Notes: generated by a model not told the origin, from the letters alone. Shown: positions 33,326-42,230, numbered from the stretch's first letter. The stretch: DNA of 64,000 nt from DATCMH01 sp036563505 (GCA_036563505.1 DATCMH010000015.1:70676-134675), one strand, 5' to 3'. Numbers and translations: made by a program.

Positions 33326-34984
33326 ATGAGGTTGCCCCTTCTCGCCGCTCTTCTGAGCACCTGCGCCCTCGCCGGGCCCGTCCTTGCGCAAGCGACGCCG
33401 CCTTCCGCGGCGGGAGCCGCACCCACCCAGACGCCCGCAGCGGAATGCGACCGGCTTCTCGCGCGCCTTGAGCAGCGCGGCGACGCCCCGGCCCTGCGCA
33501 GCCAGGCGGAAGGGTGGCGCAACGCCAGCGATGCCGGCGCCTGCCGCGAGGCGCTGGCGCGCCTCGAAACCGGCAGCCCGGGCGGCGAGGCGAGCCGGAT
33601 CACGGTGCAGCAGGCCGCTCCGGCCGTGCGGGTCGAGCAGGCGTCGCCCCAGGTGACGGTGCAGCAGGCCCCGCCGGCAGTGTCTGTCCGCCAGGCCGTG
33701 CCCGAGATCATCGTGCGGCAGGCGCCGCCCATCATCCGCGTCGAGCAGCCCCAGCCCGAGATCATCGTGCGGATGCCCGAGCCCGAGGTGAACGTCGCAG
33801 CGACGCCGCCGCAGGTCACGGTCAACGTGCCGCCACCCAACGTGCAGGTGGTGCAGCCGAACCGCCCCGACGTCCAGGTGCAGCCCGCGCAGCCGAACGT
33901 CCAGATCCAAGCGCCCGTTGCGGGCGTCCAGCCCAATGTCCAGGTCGAGCGGGCGCAGCCGAACGTTCGCGTCGAGCGCACCGGCGAGCCGCAGGTGATC
34001 TTCCAGCAGGCGGAGGGCCAGCCGACGATCCGCGTCGAGCGGCCGGGAGAGCAGGCTGCTGCGCCGGCTCAGGCCGTGGGCGTTCCGCCTCAGGGCTCGC
34101 CGAACGCCCCGGTCGTCGCCAATACAGCCGTCCCCAACCCCCACGGCAGCGGGCCGGCGACGGCCCAGGTCGAGCGGCGCTCCGTGCCGACCGATCAACT
34201 CGCCAACCTCGAGGTCGTGAACGCCAAGGGCGACCGGATCGGAACCGTGAAGCGCCTCGTGCGCGTCCAGGACGGCGCCACGCAGGTGATCGTCGGACAC
34301 GGCGGCTTCCTCGGCCTCGGCGAGAAGGAGATCGCGGTTCCCGCCGAGCGCCTCGCCCTGCATGGCGGCAAGCTGATGCTGCCCGACGCCAATGACGAGG
34401 CGCTACGCGCGCTGCCGGCCTATACCCGCCAGTCGGGCCAGTCGGAACTGCCTTTCGACCGGAGCACGCAGGTCGCGCTCCTGGCGATCCCGCCGGCCGA
34501 GGACCAGGGCTCGCCGCGCGCCGCGGCTCAAGCCGGCTACGGCGCCGGCCCGGCGGGGCAGGCCGGGATGGGCCAGCAGGCCGCGCAGGCGCAGCTCAAT
34601 GCCGGCAGCACATCAGCGACGCCGGGGTCCGAGCCGCAGGCGACCGGCGCGGTCCCCGGGCCGGCCCAGGCCATGGCCGTGAACAAGCTCGCCGAGTTGG
34701 ACGTCTACACGGCTCGAGGCGAGAAGATGGGCGAGGTCGAGGAGGTGTTGATCAGCAACGCCGACGAGAAGCCCTACATGGTGGTCAGCCACGGCGGCTT
34801 CCTCGGCCTCGGCGTCAAGCAGGTCATCGTGCCCATGGAGAAGATGGCGGTGCAGGGCGATCGTCTCGTCCTGCGGGAATTCACCGACGAGCAGATCAGG
34901 GCGCTGCCGGTCTACAAGGAGGACCGCCAGGTCTTCCGCGTCCTCGACGAGGACGACACCGCCCCGATCATCGTCACCCGCTAG
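33326..34984 (+). CDS. Exported protein with beta-type repeats and two PRC-barrel domains
   Basis: 552 residues. Signal peptide (1-20, VLAQA), a helical stretch (about 35-85), then about 170 residues of short repeats alternating V-x-V-x-Q with Pro (for example APPAVSVRQAVPEIIVRQAP), and two PRC-barrel domains (about 292-345 and 450-520). Each holds the same GGFLGLGxKxxxVP core (GHGGFLGLGEKEIAVP and SHGGFLGLGVKQVIVP), a sign of duplication. GGAGG lies upstream of the ATG. PRC barrels bind proteins or RNA; here they are probably periplasmic. Head of an operon with another PRC protein and a permease. Confidence 0.78.
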   Translation: MRLPLLAALLSTCALAGPVLAQATPPSAAGAAPTQTPAAECDRLLARLEQRGDAPALRSQAEGWRNASDAGACREALARLETGSPGGEASRITVQQAAPAVRVEQASPQVTVQQAPPAVSVRQAVPEIIVRQAPPIIRVEQPQPEIIVRMPEPEVNVAATPPQVTVNVPPPNVQVVQPNRPDVQVQPAQPNVQIQAPVAGVQPNVQVERAQPNVRVERTGEPQVIFQQAEGQPTIRVERPGEQAAAPAQAVGVPPQGSPNAPVVANTAVPNPHGSGPATAQVERRSVPTDQLANLEVVNAKGDRIGTVKRLVRVQDGATQVIVGHGGFLGLGEKEIAVPAERLALHGGKLMLPDANDEALRALPAYTRQSGQSELPFDRSTQVALLAIPPAEDQGSPRAAAQAGYGAGPAGQAGMGQQAAQAQLNAGSTSATPGSEPQATGAVPGPAQAMAVNKLAELDVYTARGEKMGEVEEVLISNADEKPYMVVSHGGFLGLGVKQVIVPMEKMAVQGDRLVLREFTDEQIRALPVYKEDRQVFRVLDEDDTAPIIVTR

Positions 34985-35007
34985 ACGCTCAGGAAGGACC
35001 TTTGGTC

Positions 35008-35595
35008 ATGATACGCTCCTCCCTCATCGCGCCGCTTCTCGTCGGTCTCCTCGCGGGGCTCCCGGCGGCGGGCGCCGCTTACGCCCAGGCTAGGCCGGGT
35101 CCGAGCGACCGCGGGGCCGGCGGCACGGGTCCGTCCGGCGGGCAGCCGGCGCCGAACGAGGCGTCGGAACGGCCCGGCGCCCAGCCGAGCCCGGCTCCGT
35201 CCTCCACCGGTTCGCCCCAATCGGCCAACGGCGCCAACAATCGCGAGCCCGACTCCACCGGCGCAGTTGGTCCGACCCAGTCGGTCGCCATCAACGCGCT
35301 CGTCAAGAAGCGCGTGCAGTCCCGCGAGAACAAGGACCTCGGCGAGGTCGAACGCGTCGTCGCGGACGAAGCCGGCAAGCAGTACATCGTCGTCGCGGTC
35401 GACGACGGCATCCTCGGCAAGGTGTCGAAGCGCGTGCTCCTCCCGAGCGCTCAAGTCGCGATGCGCGGGGACCAGCTCGTCGCGCCGCAGGTTGACGAGC
35501 AGCAATGGCGCCGTCTCCCGGCGTGGGACTACCAGAGCCGCAGCTATCGCCCGGTCGAGGAGAGCGGGTCCATCACCGTCGGCGGCACGCCTTGA
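35008..35595 (+). CDS. Exported PRC-barrel protein
   Basis: 195 residues from ATG 35008, picked for AGGAAGGA nine bases upstream and the immediate signal peptide (MIRSSLIAPLLVGLLAG, ending AYAQ near residue 29). A disordered Gly/Pro/Ser linker follows, then one PRC-barrel-like domain (about 95-165) with KDLGEVERVVADEAGKQYIV. 23 bases after the two-barrel protein, so the same transcript. Its stop overlaps the start of the AI-2E family gene. Confidence 0.75.
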   Translation: MIRSSLIAPLLVGLLAGLPAAGAAYAQARPGPSDRGAGGTGPSGGQPAPNEASERPGAQPSPAPSSTGSPQSANGANNREPDSTGAVGPTQSVAINALVKKRVQSRENKDLGEVERVVADEAGKQYIVVAVDDGILGKVSKRVLLPSAQVAMRGDQLVAPQVDEQQWRRLPAWDYQSRSYRPVEESGSITVGGTP

Positions 35596-36710
35596 CGAGC
35601 CGGCCACGGGCTCGCGTCGCGGCACCGGCACCTCCGCCCGCACCCGCGGCGCGCTCGTGGCTGACGCCGCGGGAAGAGGGCGAGGTCGCCTTCTTGCGGC
35701 GCGTTCTCATCGTCGCGGGCGTCGCGACGCTCCTGGCGCTCGCCTGGCAGCTCGCGGAAGTCCTGCTTCTCGCCTTCGGCTCCGTTCTCGTCGCGGTTCT
35801 CCTCCATACCTTCGCGAACGTGATCTCGGCCCGCACGCCCGTGCCGGATCGGTGGGCGCTCGCGGTGGCGAGCCTCACGGTCTTTGCCGTGGTGCTCGGC
35901 ATCGCTGCCCTGTTCGGCACGCAGATGCGCGCCCAGCTCGCGGGCGTGGTCGAGCAGTTGCCGGGCGGCCTCAACAGCCTGTCGCGCAGCTTCGGCTTCG
36001 GCGACATCTCGAACCAGCTGCCGCAGATGTTCGGCGCCAATCCGGGCACGGCCATCCTCTCCCGGGTCGCGGGCCTCGGGGCGACGGTGTTGGGCGGGCT
36101 CACCGATTTCGTGCTCGTCGTCGTCGCCGGCCTGTTCATCGCGGCGGACCCGAAAGTCTACCGGCGGGGCCTCGTCAAGCTGTTCCCGCCGAGCCAGCAC
36201 GACCGCGTCGAGGGCTCCCTCGACGCCTCGGGGGAGGCCCTGCGCCTCTGGCTGATCTCGCAGCTCATCGCGATGGCGGCGGTCGGAATCCTTACGACAT
36301 TTGCCATGTGGCTGATCGGGCTCCCCTCGGCGCTCGCGCTCGGGCTCATCGCGGGCTTCTTCGAGTTCATCCCCTTCGTCGGGCCGATCCTCGGCGCCGT
36401 GCCCGCTCTCCTCATCGCCTTCACCATCGACGCCAAGACGGCGCTGTGGACGGCGCTCGCCTTCGTGGCGATCCAGCAGATCGAGTCGAACGTGCTGTTC
36501 CCGATCATCGAGAAGCGCGTGGTGGCCTTGCCGCCGGCGCTCGCCCTGTTCGCGATCGTCGCGGGCGGCGTGCTGTTCGGGCCGGTGGGGCTGATGGTGG
36601 GCTTTCCCCTCGCGGTCGTGGTCTTCACCCTCGTGAAGAAGCTTTACGTTCGTGAGACCTTGGGCGAGCAGACGCCGGTGCCGGGCGAGAACCACGCCGC
36701 CCCGACCTGA
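35592..36710 (+). CDS. AI-2E transporter (PerM/YdiK) family permease
   Basis: 372 residues from a TTG at 35592 that overlaps the upstream stop as TTGA. The frame is also open to 35505. Eight hydrophobic segments in PerM order: VLIVAGVATLLALAWQLAEV, VALLHTFAN region, WALAVASLTVFAVVLGI, then the family hallmark cluster GLIAGFFEFIPFVGPILGA, and the C-terminal FPLAVVVFTLVKKLY. Members act as exporters or Na+/H+ antiporters; a link to autoinducer-2 is not implied. Third gene of the PRC operon. Confidence 0.85.
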   Translation: MTSRPRARVAAPAPPPAPAARSWLTPREEGEVAFLRRVLIVAGVATLLALAWQLAEVLLLAFGSVLVAVLLHTFANVISARTPVPDRWALAVASLTVFAVVLGIAALFGTQMRAQLAGVVEQLPGGLNSLSRSFGFGDISNQLPQMFGANPGTAILSRVAGLGATVLGGLTDFVLVVVAGLFIAADPKVYRRGLVKLFPPSQHDRVEGSLDASGEALRLWLISQLIAMAAVGILTTFAMWLIGLPSALALGLIAGFFEFIPFVGPILGAVPALLIAFTIDAKTALWTALAFVAIQQIESNVLFPIIEKRVVALPPALALFAIVAGGVLFGPVGLMVGFPLAVVVFTLVKKLYVRETLGEQTPVPGENHAAPT

Positions 36711-36714
36711 CCTG

Positions 36715-37188
36715 TCACGCGTCCTCGGTCGGCCAGTCGACGACGCGGTTCACGATTTCGGCCAGCGTGAAATCCTCCTCCGGCCCGGCGACCCGGTCCT
36801 GCACCGAGATCCCGGCCCGATGGACCGTCCCGGGATCGCCAGAGACGAGGGGGTGCCACCAGGCCAGCTCCCGCCCCTCGGCGACAAGGCGGTAGGCGCA
36901 GGTCGACGGCAGCCAGCTCAAGGTCCGCACCGTCTCCGGCGTGAGGCGCACGCAATCCGGCACCTGCTCCTGGCGAGTCTCGTAGCTCCGGCAGCGGCAG
37001 GCATTTCCGTCGAGCAAGGTGCAGCCGACATCCGTGTAGGCGATCTCGTCCGTCTCTTCGTCCTGGAGCTTGACGAGGCAACATCGCCCGCAGCCGTCGC
37101 ACAGGCTTTCCCACTCGGCTGGCGAGAGCGCCTCGAGGCTCTTGGTCCGCCAGAACGGAAGGGATTCGGTGGCGGCAGAGCAAGGCAC
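36715..37188 (-). CDS. YcgN-type CxxCxxCC protein (UPF0260)
   Basis: 157 residues from GTG 37188, matching the normal length of about 150. The hallmark is CDGCGRCCLVKLQDEETDEI near residues 31-50 plus later Cys in VGCTLLDGNACRCRSYETR and CVRLTP, a putative Zn/Fe-chelating cluster. Biochemical function unknown. Longer starts exist upstream but lack a ribosome site and family match. Convergent with the AI-2E family gene (4-base gap). Confidence 0.8.
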   Translation of the reverse strand: MPCSAATESLPFWRTKSLEALSPAEWESLCDGCGRCCLVKLQDEETDEIAYTDVGCTLLDGNACRCRSYETRQEQVPDCVRLTPETVRTLSWLPSTCAYRLVAEGRELAWWHPLVSGDPGTVHRAGISVQDRVAGPEEDFTLAEIVNRVVDWPTEDA

Positions 37189-37405
37189 GATGCGAACTCG
37201 GAGGAAACCGGCGCTGCGGTGACGGCGAGGGGCGACAACGGCCCCGACCCGCCCCATATAGCCCCGCGCGTCCCGGCTGCGAACCCGGGCGTCGCGACGC
37301 AGCGTTTCGACGAAGGTCGTGAGCCGGGGATGGACCCCGGGCCCGGCATCGGACGTTGAGAAGCGACGTGGAGACCTCGCGGATCCGCGCAAGAATTGAT
37401 AATGT

Positions 37406-39673
37406 GTGAATGGGCCGGTTACGGCCTTACCTCAAGGGTCGACCGTGTCGTTCTCGCCTGCCCCCTCGCTCTGGACGCGGCTCAAGCGCGCGGCGCTCGG
37501 CTTCGACTCCTGGGTCAACGCCTCGCTTTACGACGGAGGCCGCCGCGCGGCCGATGCCTGGGAGGGGTATTCCGAGCGGGTCGCGAAATTGCGGGTGCGC
37601 GGCGCCAAGCGCGCCGTCCTCGACCTGACCAGCGAGGCCGTGACCCTGGGCGCCGGCGGCGCCGTGGTGCTCCTGGCGCTCGCCATTCCGGCCTTCCGCG
37701 AGACGAGCGAGAACTGGCTCAAGAAGCAGGACCTCGCGGTCACCTTCCTCGACCGCTACGGTCAGGAAGTGGGGCGTCGCGGCATCCGCCACGACGACTC
37801 GGTGCGCCTTGAGGAGTTCCCGGACTATCTGATCAAGGCGGCGCTCGCGACGGAAGACCGGCGCTTCTTCGAGCACTGGGGCATCGACCCCGTCGGCACC
37901 TTCCGCGCGCTCACGGTCAACGCCCGGGGCGGCGGCACGGTGCAGGGCGGCTCGTCGCTGACGCAGCAGCTCGCCAAGAACCTGTTCCTGTCGAACGAGC
38001 GCACCCTTGAGCGCAAGATCAAGGAAGCCTTCCTCGCGGTCTGGCTCGAGTTCCACCTCTCGAAGAACGAGATCCTGAAGCTCTACCTCGACCGCGCCTA
38101 TATGGGCGGCGGCGCCTTCGGCGCGGCGGCGGCGGCGGAATACTACTTCGGCAAGTCGGTGAAGGACATCAGCCTCGCCGAAGCCGCGATGCTCGCCGGC
38201 CTGTTCAAGGCGCCGACGAAATACGCCCCTCACGTCAACCTCCCGGCCGCCCGGGCGCGGGCGAACGACGTGCTCACCAACATGGTCGAGGCCGGCTTCC
38301 TCACCGAGGGGCAGATCCAGACGGCGCGGCGCAACCCGGCGAGCCCCGTCGACCGCAAGCGCGAGACGACGCCGGACTACTACCTCGATTGGGCCTTCGA
38401 GGAGGTCAAGAAGCTCGCCGACGCGGGCAAGCTCGGCAACGACCGCGTGCTCGTCGTCAAGACGCCGCTCGACATCTCCATGCAGCGCAAGGGTGAGGAG
38501 ACCCTGGAAACCCTGCTGCGCCAGCAGGGCCGGCAGTACGACGCCGACCAGGGAGCCCTGGTGGTCATGGACGTCGACGGGGCCGTGCGCGTCATGGTGG
38601 GCGGCCGCGATTACGGCCAGAGCCAGTTCAACCGCGCGACCGATGCCCTGCGCCAGCCCGGCTCCTCGTTCAAGCCCTTCGTCTACGCCGCTGCCCTTAC
38701 CGCGATCCCGAGATATCGGCCGAACAGCGTCGTGGTCGACAGCCCCGTCTGCATCGGCAACTGGTGCCCGCAGAACTACAACCGGTCCTATTCCGGCTCG
38801 ATGCCGATGACGACGGCGCTGGCGAAATCGATCAATTCGATCCCGGTGAAATTCTCCGTCGAGATCGGTCGCGCGGTGTCGCGGGATCAGAACTCCGCCA
38901 AGGCGGGACGGGCCGTCATCATCGACACGGCGCGTCGCATGGGCCTGACCCATCCGCTCGCGGACTCGACCTCTCTGCCCATCGGGGCGGCGGAGGTGAC
39001 GGTGCTCGACATGACCGCGGCCTACGCGGTTTTCGCGAACGGCGGCCGGAAGGCTACGCCCTACGCGGCTTATGAGGTGCGAAACTCCAACGGCGACGTG
39101 ATCTACCGCCGCGACCGGGACGTCCAGCCTCCTCAGGTGCTCTCGACGCGCGTCGTCGCCGACATGAACCAGATGATGGTGAAGGTGGTCGAGGAGGGCA
39201 CCGGCCGGCGCGCCCTCCTCGACGGGGTGCGCGTGGCGGGCAAGACGGGCACGACCAATGCCTATCGTGACGCCTGGTTCGTGGGCTACACCGGCAACAT
39301 GGCCGCTGCCGTCTGGTTCGGCAATGACGATCACACCTCGACCAACAACATGACTGGCGGCACGCTGCCGGCGACCGCCTGGCACGACGTCATGGCCTTC
39401 GCGCATCAGAATCTCGAGATCAAGCCGATCCCGGGCCTTGAGGCGGAGAAGCCGTCGGCGGTCGCCGCCAACAAGCCCGCGGCGCCCCAGCCCGGCGAAG
39501 CGCCAGCAGTCGCTCCCGGTGCCCTCTCGCGCCGCTCCTTCGAGGTGATCGACGGCTTCGGCGAATTGCTGCGCAAGGCGGAGCGGCCGCCTGCAGCTTT
39601 CTCGAGCCTTCCGGCCAGGGCTGCGGACAATTCGGGCCTGCGCTCGGTCGGCGGGCGGATCGCGACGCCTTGA
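37406..39673 (+). CDS. Class A penicillin-binding protein (PBP1A-like)
   Basis: 755 residues, bifunctional peptidoglycan synthase. Membrane anchor about 82-98; GT51 transglycosylase (about 125-300) with Glu150 in TEDRRFFEHWGID and QLAKNLFLS; transpeptidase with SxxK in GSSFKPFVYAAAL (about 419-431), SxN in AKSINSIPVK and KTG at KTGTTNAYRDAWF (about 612). The C-terminal tail is Ala/Pro-rich. Start GTG 37406; a second GTG at 37445 with AAGGG upstream is a credible alternative and would shorten it by 13. Followed with overlap by DUF1214 and DUF1254 genes. Confidence 0.92.
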   Translation: MNGPVTALPQGSTVSFSPAPSLWTRLKRAALGFDSWVNASLYDGGRRAADAWEGYSERVAKLRVRGAKRAVLDLTSEAVTLGAGGAVVLLALAIPAFRETSENWLKKQDLAVTFLDRYGQEVGRRGIRHDDSVRLEEFPDYLIKAALATEDRRFFEHWGIDPVGTFRALTVNARGGGTVQGGSSLTQQLAKNLFLSNERTLERKIKEAFLAVWLEFHLSKNEILKLYLDRAYMGGGAFGAAAAAEYYFGKSVKDISLAEAAMLAGLFKAPTKYAPHVNLPAARARANDVLTNMVEAGFLTEGQIQTARRNPASPVDRKRETTPDYYLDWAFEEVKKLADAGKLGNDRVLVVKTPLDISMQRKGEETLETLLRQQGRQYDADQGALVVMDVDGAVRVMVGGRDYGQSQFNRATDALRQPGSSFKPFVYAAALTAIPRYRPNSVVVDSPVCIGNWCPQNYNRSYSGSMPMTTALAKSINSIPVKFSVEIGRAVSRDQNSAKAGRAVIIDTARRMGLTHPLADSTSLPIGAAEVTVLDMTAAYAVFANGGRKATPYAAYEVRNSNGDVIYRRDRDVQPPQVLSTRVVADMNQMMVKVVEEGTGRRALLDGVRVAGKTGTTNAYRDAWFVGYTGNMAAAVWFGNDDHTSTNNMTGGTLPATAWHDVMAFAHQNLEIKPIPGLEAEKPSAVAANKPAAPQPGEAPAVAPGALSRRSFEVIDGFGELLRKAERPPAAFSSLPARAADNSGLRSVGGRIATP

Positions 39674-40326
39674 GCGCCGGCGCGGCTCCGGCCGTCGACG
39701 GCGCCCTGCCTCGCCCGGCGACGAAGCGCCGGGCGCCGCGGCGAACCTCGACGGCAACCCTCATCCTCTACGCTCTCGCGGTGGGCGCGGGCTTAGGCTT
39801 GAGCTCGGCCTACCTGCTCGTCCGGCGCGACTTTCCGATCGGCGGGGTTCGGGCCGGGCCCTGGGTCGCCTGGCCCCGCGTCGGCTCCCGCGAGGCCGAT
39901 CCTTACGCGCGCGCCATCGTGGCCCGCCGCGGCGAGGTGCCCCTCGGCGTCGGCGAGGGTCTGGCCTTCACCGCCGCCACCGACAGCGCCGGCCAGCCGC
40001 TCACGGCGACCTGCGAATATCGCATCGGCTCGGTGACGCCGCCCGCCCGCTACTGGACCCTGACCCTCTACGATCAGACCGGGCGGCCCGCGCTCGGCGA
40101 TCTCGGGCGCGCCGGCTTCACCTCCGGCGAGATCATGCGGGAGGCCGACGGCCGCTTCGCGATCACGCTGGCCCGCGATCCTGCCCCCGGCAACTGGCTG
40201 CGCCAGCCGGCGGCCGGTCCCGTGCGCCTCGTGCTTCGCCTCTACGACACGCCCGTGGCGGCCGGCTCCGCGGCGCTCGACGCCGCGTCCCTGCCCGCGA
40301 TCGAGCGCGGAGTCTGCGCGCCATGA
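39670..40326 (+). CDS. DUF1214 membrane-anchored protein
   Basis: 218 residues. A basic N terminus and membrane helix (about 28-50, TLILYALAVGAGLGLSSAYLL) lead to an extracytoplasmic DUF1214 domain with CEYRIGSVTPPARYWTLTLYD and a NWLRQP motif near 177, close to the YGNWLP pattern of DUF1214. TTG start overlapping the PBP stop as TTGA; its own stop overlaps the DUF1254 gene as ATGA. The pairing with DUF1254 and a class A PBP suggests a cell-envelope role; the molecular function is unknown. Confidence 0.78.
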   Translation: MSAGAAPAVDGALPRPATKRRAPRRTSTATLILYALAVGAGLGLSSAYLLVRRDFPIGGVRAGPWVAWPRVGSREADPYARAIVARRGEVPLGVGEGLAFTAATDSAGQPLTATCEYRIGSVTPPARYWTLTLYDQTGRPALGDLGRAGFTSGEIMREADGRFAITLARDPAPGNWLRQPAAGPVRLVLRLYDTPVAAGSAALDAASLPAIERGVCAP

Positions 40327-40901
40327 GCGAGAGCGCCCGTTTCGTCCTCGCCACCCTGTGCGGCCTCGTGATCGCCGGCATGGTTCACCTGTCGGCAGTC
40401 CTCGCGATGCCTTGGCTCTCGGAGAACGACGCCTTCTCACGCCTGGCCGGCACGCTGTCCGCCGACCGCGCCCAGATCGTCGCGGCGCCCGCCACCGGCG
40501 AGACCTGGCTGCCCCAACCCGATCCCAACCTCGCGATCTCGGCCTGCGCCTACAACCTCGCAGACGGTCCGGTGCGCATCGCGACGCGCACGGGACGGCT
40601 GTTCCAGTCGCTGTCGTTCCACGCGCGCGGGGCGGGCGTGTTTTACGCCGTCACCGACCGGGCGGCGATCCGCGGCAGCCTCGACCTCGTCGTGATGACC
40701 CGGCGCCAGCTCGATGAGATCCTGGCCCGCGAGGACGAAGAAGACCCATCCCGCGACGTGCGCATCGTCGCCCCGAGCAGCGAAGGTTTCGCGGTGGTGC
40801 GGGTCCTCGCCACGACCCCGAGCCAGCGGCAGGAGGCCGAGGAGGTCGCCCGCTCGGTCGCCTGCACCATCGACCCCCTGCCGGGCGCGCCGCGGCGCTG
40901 A
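40323..40901 (+). CDS. DUF1254 membrane-anchored protein
   Basis: 192 residues with a membrane helix near the N terminus (ATLCGLVIAGMVHLSAVLAM, about 10-29). The extracytoplasmic domain contains DPNLAISACAYNLADGPVRI and GRLFQSLSFHARGAGVFYA. ATG overlaps the DUF1214 stop. DUF1214 and DUF1254 are often one protein or adjacent genes, so they probably act together. Confidence 0.76.
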   Translation: MSESARFVLATLCGLVIAGMVHLSAVLAMPWLSENDAFSRLAGTLSADRAQIVAAPATGETWLPQPDPNLAISACAYNLADGPVRIATRTGRLFQSLSFHARGAGVFYAVTDRAAIRGSLDLVVMTRRQLDEILAREDEEDPSRDVRIVAPSSEGFAVVRVLATTPSQRQEAEEVARSVACTIDPLPGAPRR

Positions 40902-40907
40902 GCAGAC

Positions 40908-41786
40908 CTAGCCTTTCGCGGTGACGGGGAGGCTCGGCCCGAGCGGGGCGAGGCTTGGGCTGCCCCCGCCGCAGACGCCGCCTTCGAGGGCACCGACATC
41001 GAACCCGTCGAGAGTCCGGCGATGCACCTCAAGGGTGCGCACGGCGCGCTCCGCCGTCACCGCTTCGTCCTGGGGCGTCGCGACGACGAGGCGCTCGAGG
41101 GCGAAACGGTAGGATGCCACCCGGGCGCGGCTCTCATCGCGCACCCAGGCGACGAGGCAGCGGTTCTCCGCGATCCGGGCCGCCGCGTCCCGCAGTTGGG
41201 TCTCCGAGAGGTCGCGGACATAGGCCAGGCTTCTCAACCGCACCTGGTCGGCGGCGAGGACGCGAACGGCCGTGCGGGCGAAGGGCTCGACGAGGCGCGC
41301 ATCGGCCAGGGCGTCCTCAGCGAGCCGCCCGTAGCGAGAAGCGGGCGAGCGGGCGCCCTCGCCGGAAAGCGCGGCGAAGTAGCCGTCCCGCCACCGTGGA
41401 CGCTGGTCGAGGGGCAGAAGCCGGGTCCGGACGAGCTCGGCGACGGAGCGGTCGAGCCAGGCGCGCTCGTGCGCCGGCATGACGAAGCGCCACGCGCGGT
41501 CGCGCAGCTCGTCCTCGGCATCCGTGAGAGGAAACCCAGAGACGGGTTCGCCGCGGGCCCGAGCCGCGAGAGAACCGGTCGCGGGCAGGGCCCAGTCGCT
41601 CAGGATGGTGGGCTTTGGCCGACCGAGATCGCCCGTCTCGACGCAGGCCGCCAACAGCGGGGCGGCGAGGAGTGTGATGCCGAGCTTACGAGCGACGCCG
41701 ACGGCGCCCGCCCCGGGCCTGGCGGTTCGAGACAAGGGGCGAAGGCTCGGGAGCCGGCTCGGAGCCGGGCTCGGGCAGTCGCTCAT
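40908..41786 (-). CDS. Probable lipoprotein of unknown function
   Basis: About 292 residues from ATG 41786. The hydrophobic segment GITLLAAPLLAAC ends in a lipobox (LAAC), preceded by an unusually long basic N-region, so the true start may be a later codon such as TTG 41735. The mature part is helical, rich in Arg/Ala/Leu, with three-helix-like stretches around WRFVMPAHERAWLDRSVAEL and RCLVAWVRDESRARVASYRF. No named family recognised. It overlaps the end of the upstream small gene by about 100 bases if the long start is used. Confidence 0.6.
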   Translation of the reverse strand: MSDCPSPAPSRLPSLRPLSRTARPGAGAVGVARKLGITLLAAPLLAACVETGDLGRPKPTILSDWALPATGSLAARARGEPVSGFPLTDAEDELRDRAWRFVMPAHERAWLDRSVAELVRTRLLPLDQRPRWRDGYFAALSGEGARSPASRYGRLAEDALADARLVEPFARTAVRVLAADQVRLRSLAYVRDLSETQLRDAAARIAENRCLVAWVRDESRARVASYRFALERLVVATPQDEAVTAERAVRTLEVHRRTLDGFDVGALEGGVCGGGSPSLAPLGPSLPVTAKG

Positions 41787-41916
41787 AGCGCACACCGGTG
41801 AAGAGAAAGACTTCGCCGTGCGGCTCACCACTGTCGAGAGGACGACGCGGCGGGCGAGCCCGTGCGTCAGGGAATGGGATGACCTCGCCCATTCGTCGCG
41901 CTGAGACCGCGCCCAT
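41686..41916 (-). CDS. Small conserved hypothetical protein
   Basis: 76 residues. The core MGEVIPFPDARARPP and GEVFLFTGVRYERLPE are motifs I recall from short conserved proteins of Methylobacteriaceae; the tail is basic. The ATG at 41916 has GGAGGATGGAGC upstream, better than the internal ATG at 41892. Overlaps the long form of the downstream lipoprotein gene in another frame. Confidence 0.6.
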   Translation of the reverse strand: MGAVSARRMGEVIPFPDARARPPRRPLDSGEPHGEVFLFTGVRYERLPEPGSEPAPEPSPLVSNRQARGGRRRRRS

Positions 41917-42089
41917 GCTCCATCCTCCGCCTGCGGCGGGCTGCCAGCTTCGCCAAACAGCCCACAGAAAAGAGCGTCATGGTTAACGAACCGTTTCGCT
42001 CCGGCAGGTGCGGCCTCGCACGAAACGGCCTCGCTCTACAGTCAAGTCACTGAGATCGGCCGAGGTTCCCGGCGCGCAGGACAGCGACG

Positions 42090-42126
42090 AAAAAAGCCCC
42101 GTTCGCCACACGAAGCGAACGGGGCT
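42090..42126 (-). terminator. Strong rho-independent terminator on the minus strand
   Basis: 12-bp perfect stem AGCCCCGTTCGC / GCGAACGGGGCT with an 8-base loop; on the minus strand it is followed by six U residues. No protein gene feeds into it from the right. Confidence 0.85.
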
Positions 42127-42230
42127 CGAAAGCCGCTGTGGGATACGCGGAAGGAGGGAGCGCGAGCACTCCATCCCTTCTCCGAGACTGCCCCGAGTCG
42201 CGGGCCGGCGCCCGCGCAAGATCGGCAGAC
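42090..42230 (-). ncRNA. Candidate small RNA
   Basis: Inferred from the orphan terminator at 42090-42126. The minus-strand sequence before it holds hairpins (GCGGGCGCCGGCCCGC) and a pyrimidine-rich CTCCCTCCTTCC tract that could pair with ribosome-binding sites. It does not match 6S, SRP RNA or tmRNA as I know them. The 5' end is a guess. Confidence 0.3.

Noticed and set aside
33052..33981. Long N-terminal extension of the YihY-like ORF
   Set aside because: Low-complexity Thr/Cys/Trp sequence antisense to the PRC-barrel gene; YihY similarity starts after 33051.
37427..39757. 776-codon minus-strand ORF opposite the PBP gene
   Set aside because: Shadow of the PBP gene, Arg/Asp/His-rich without domains.
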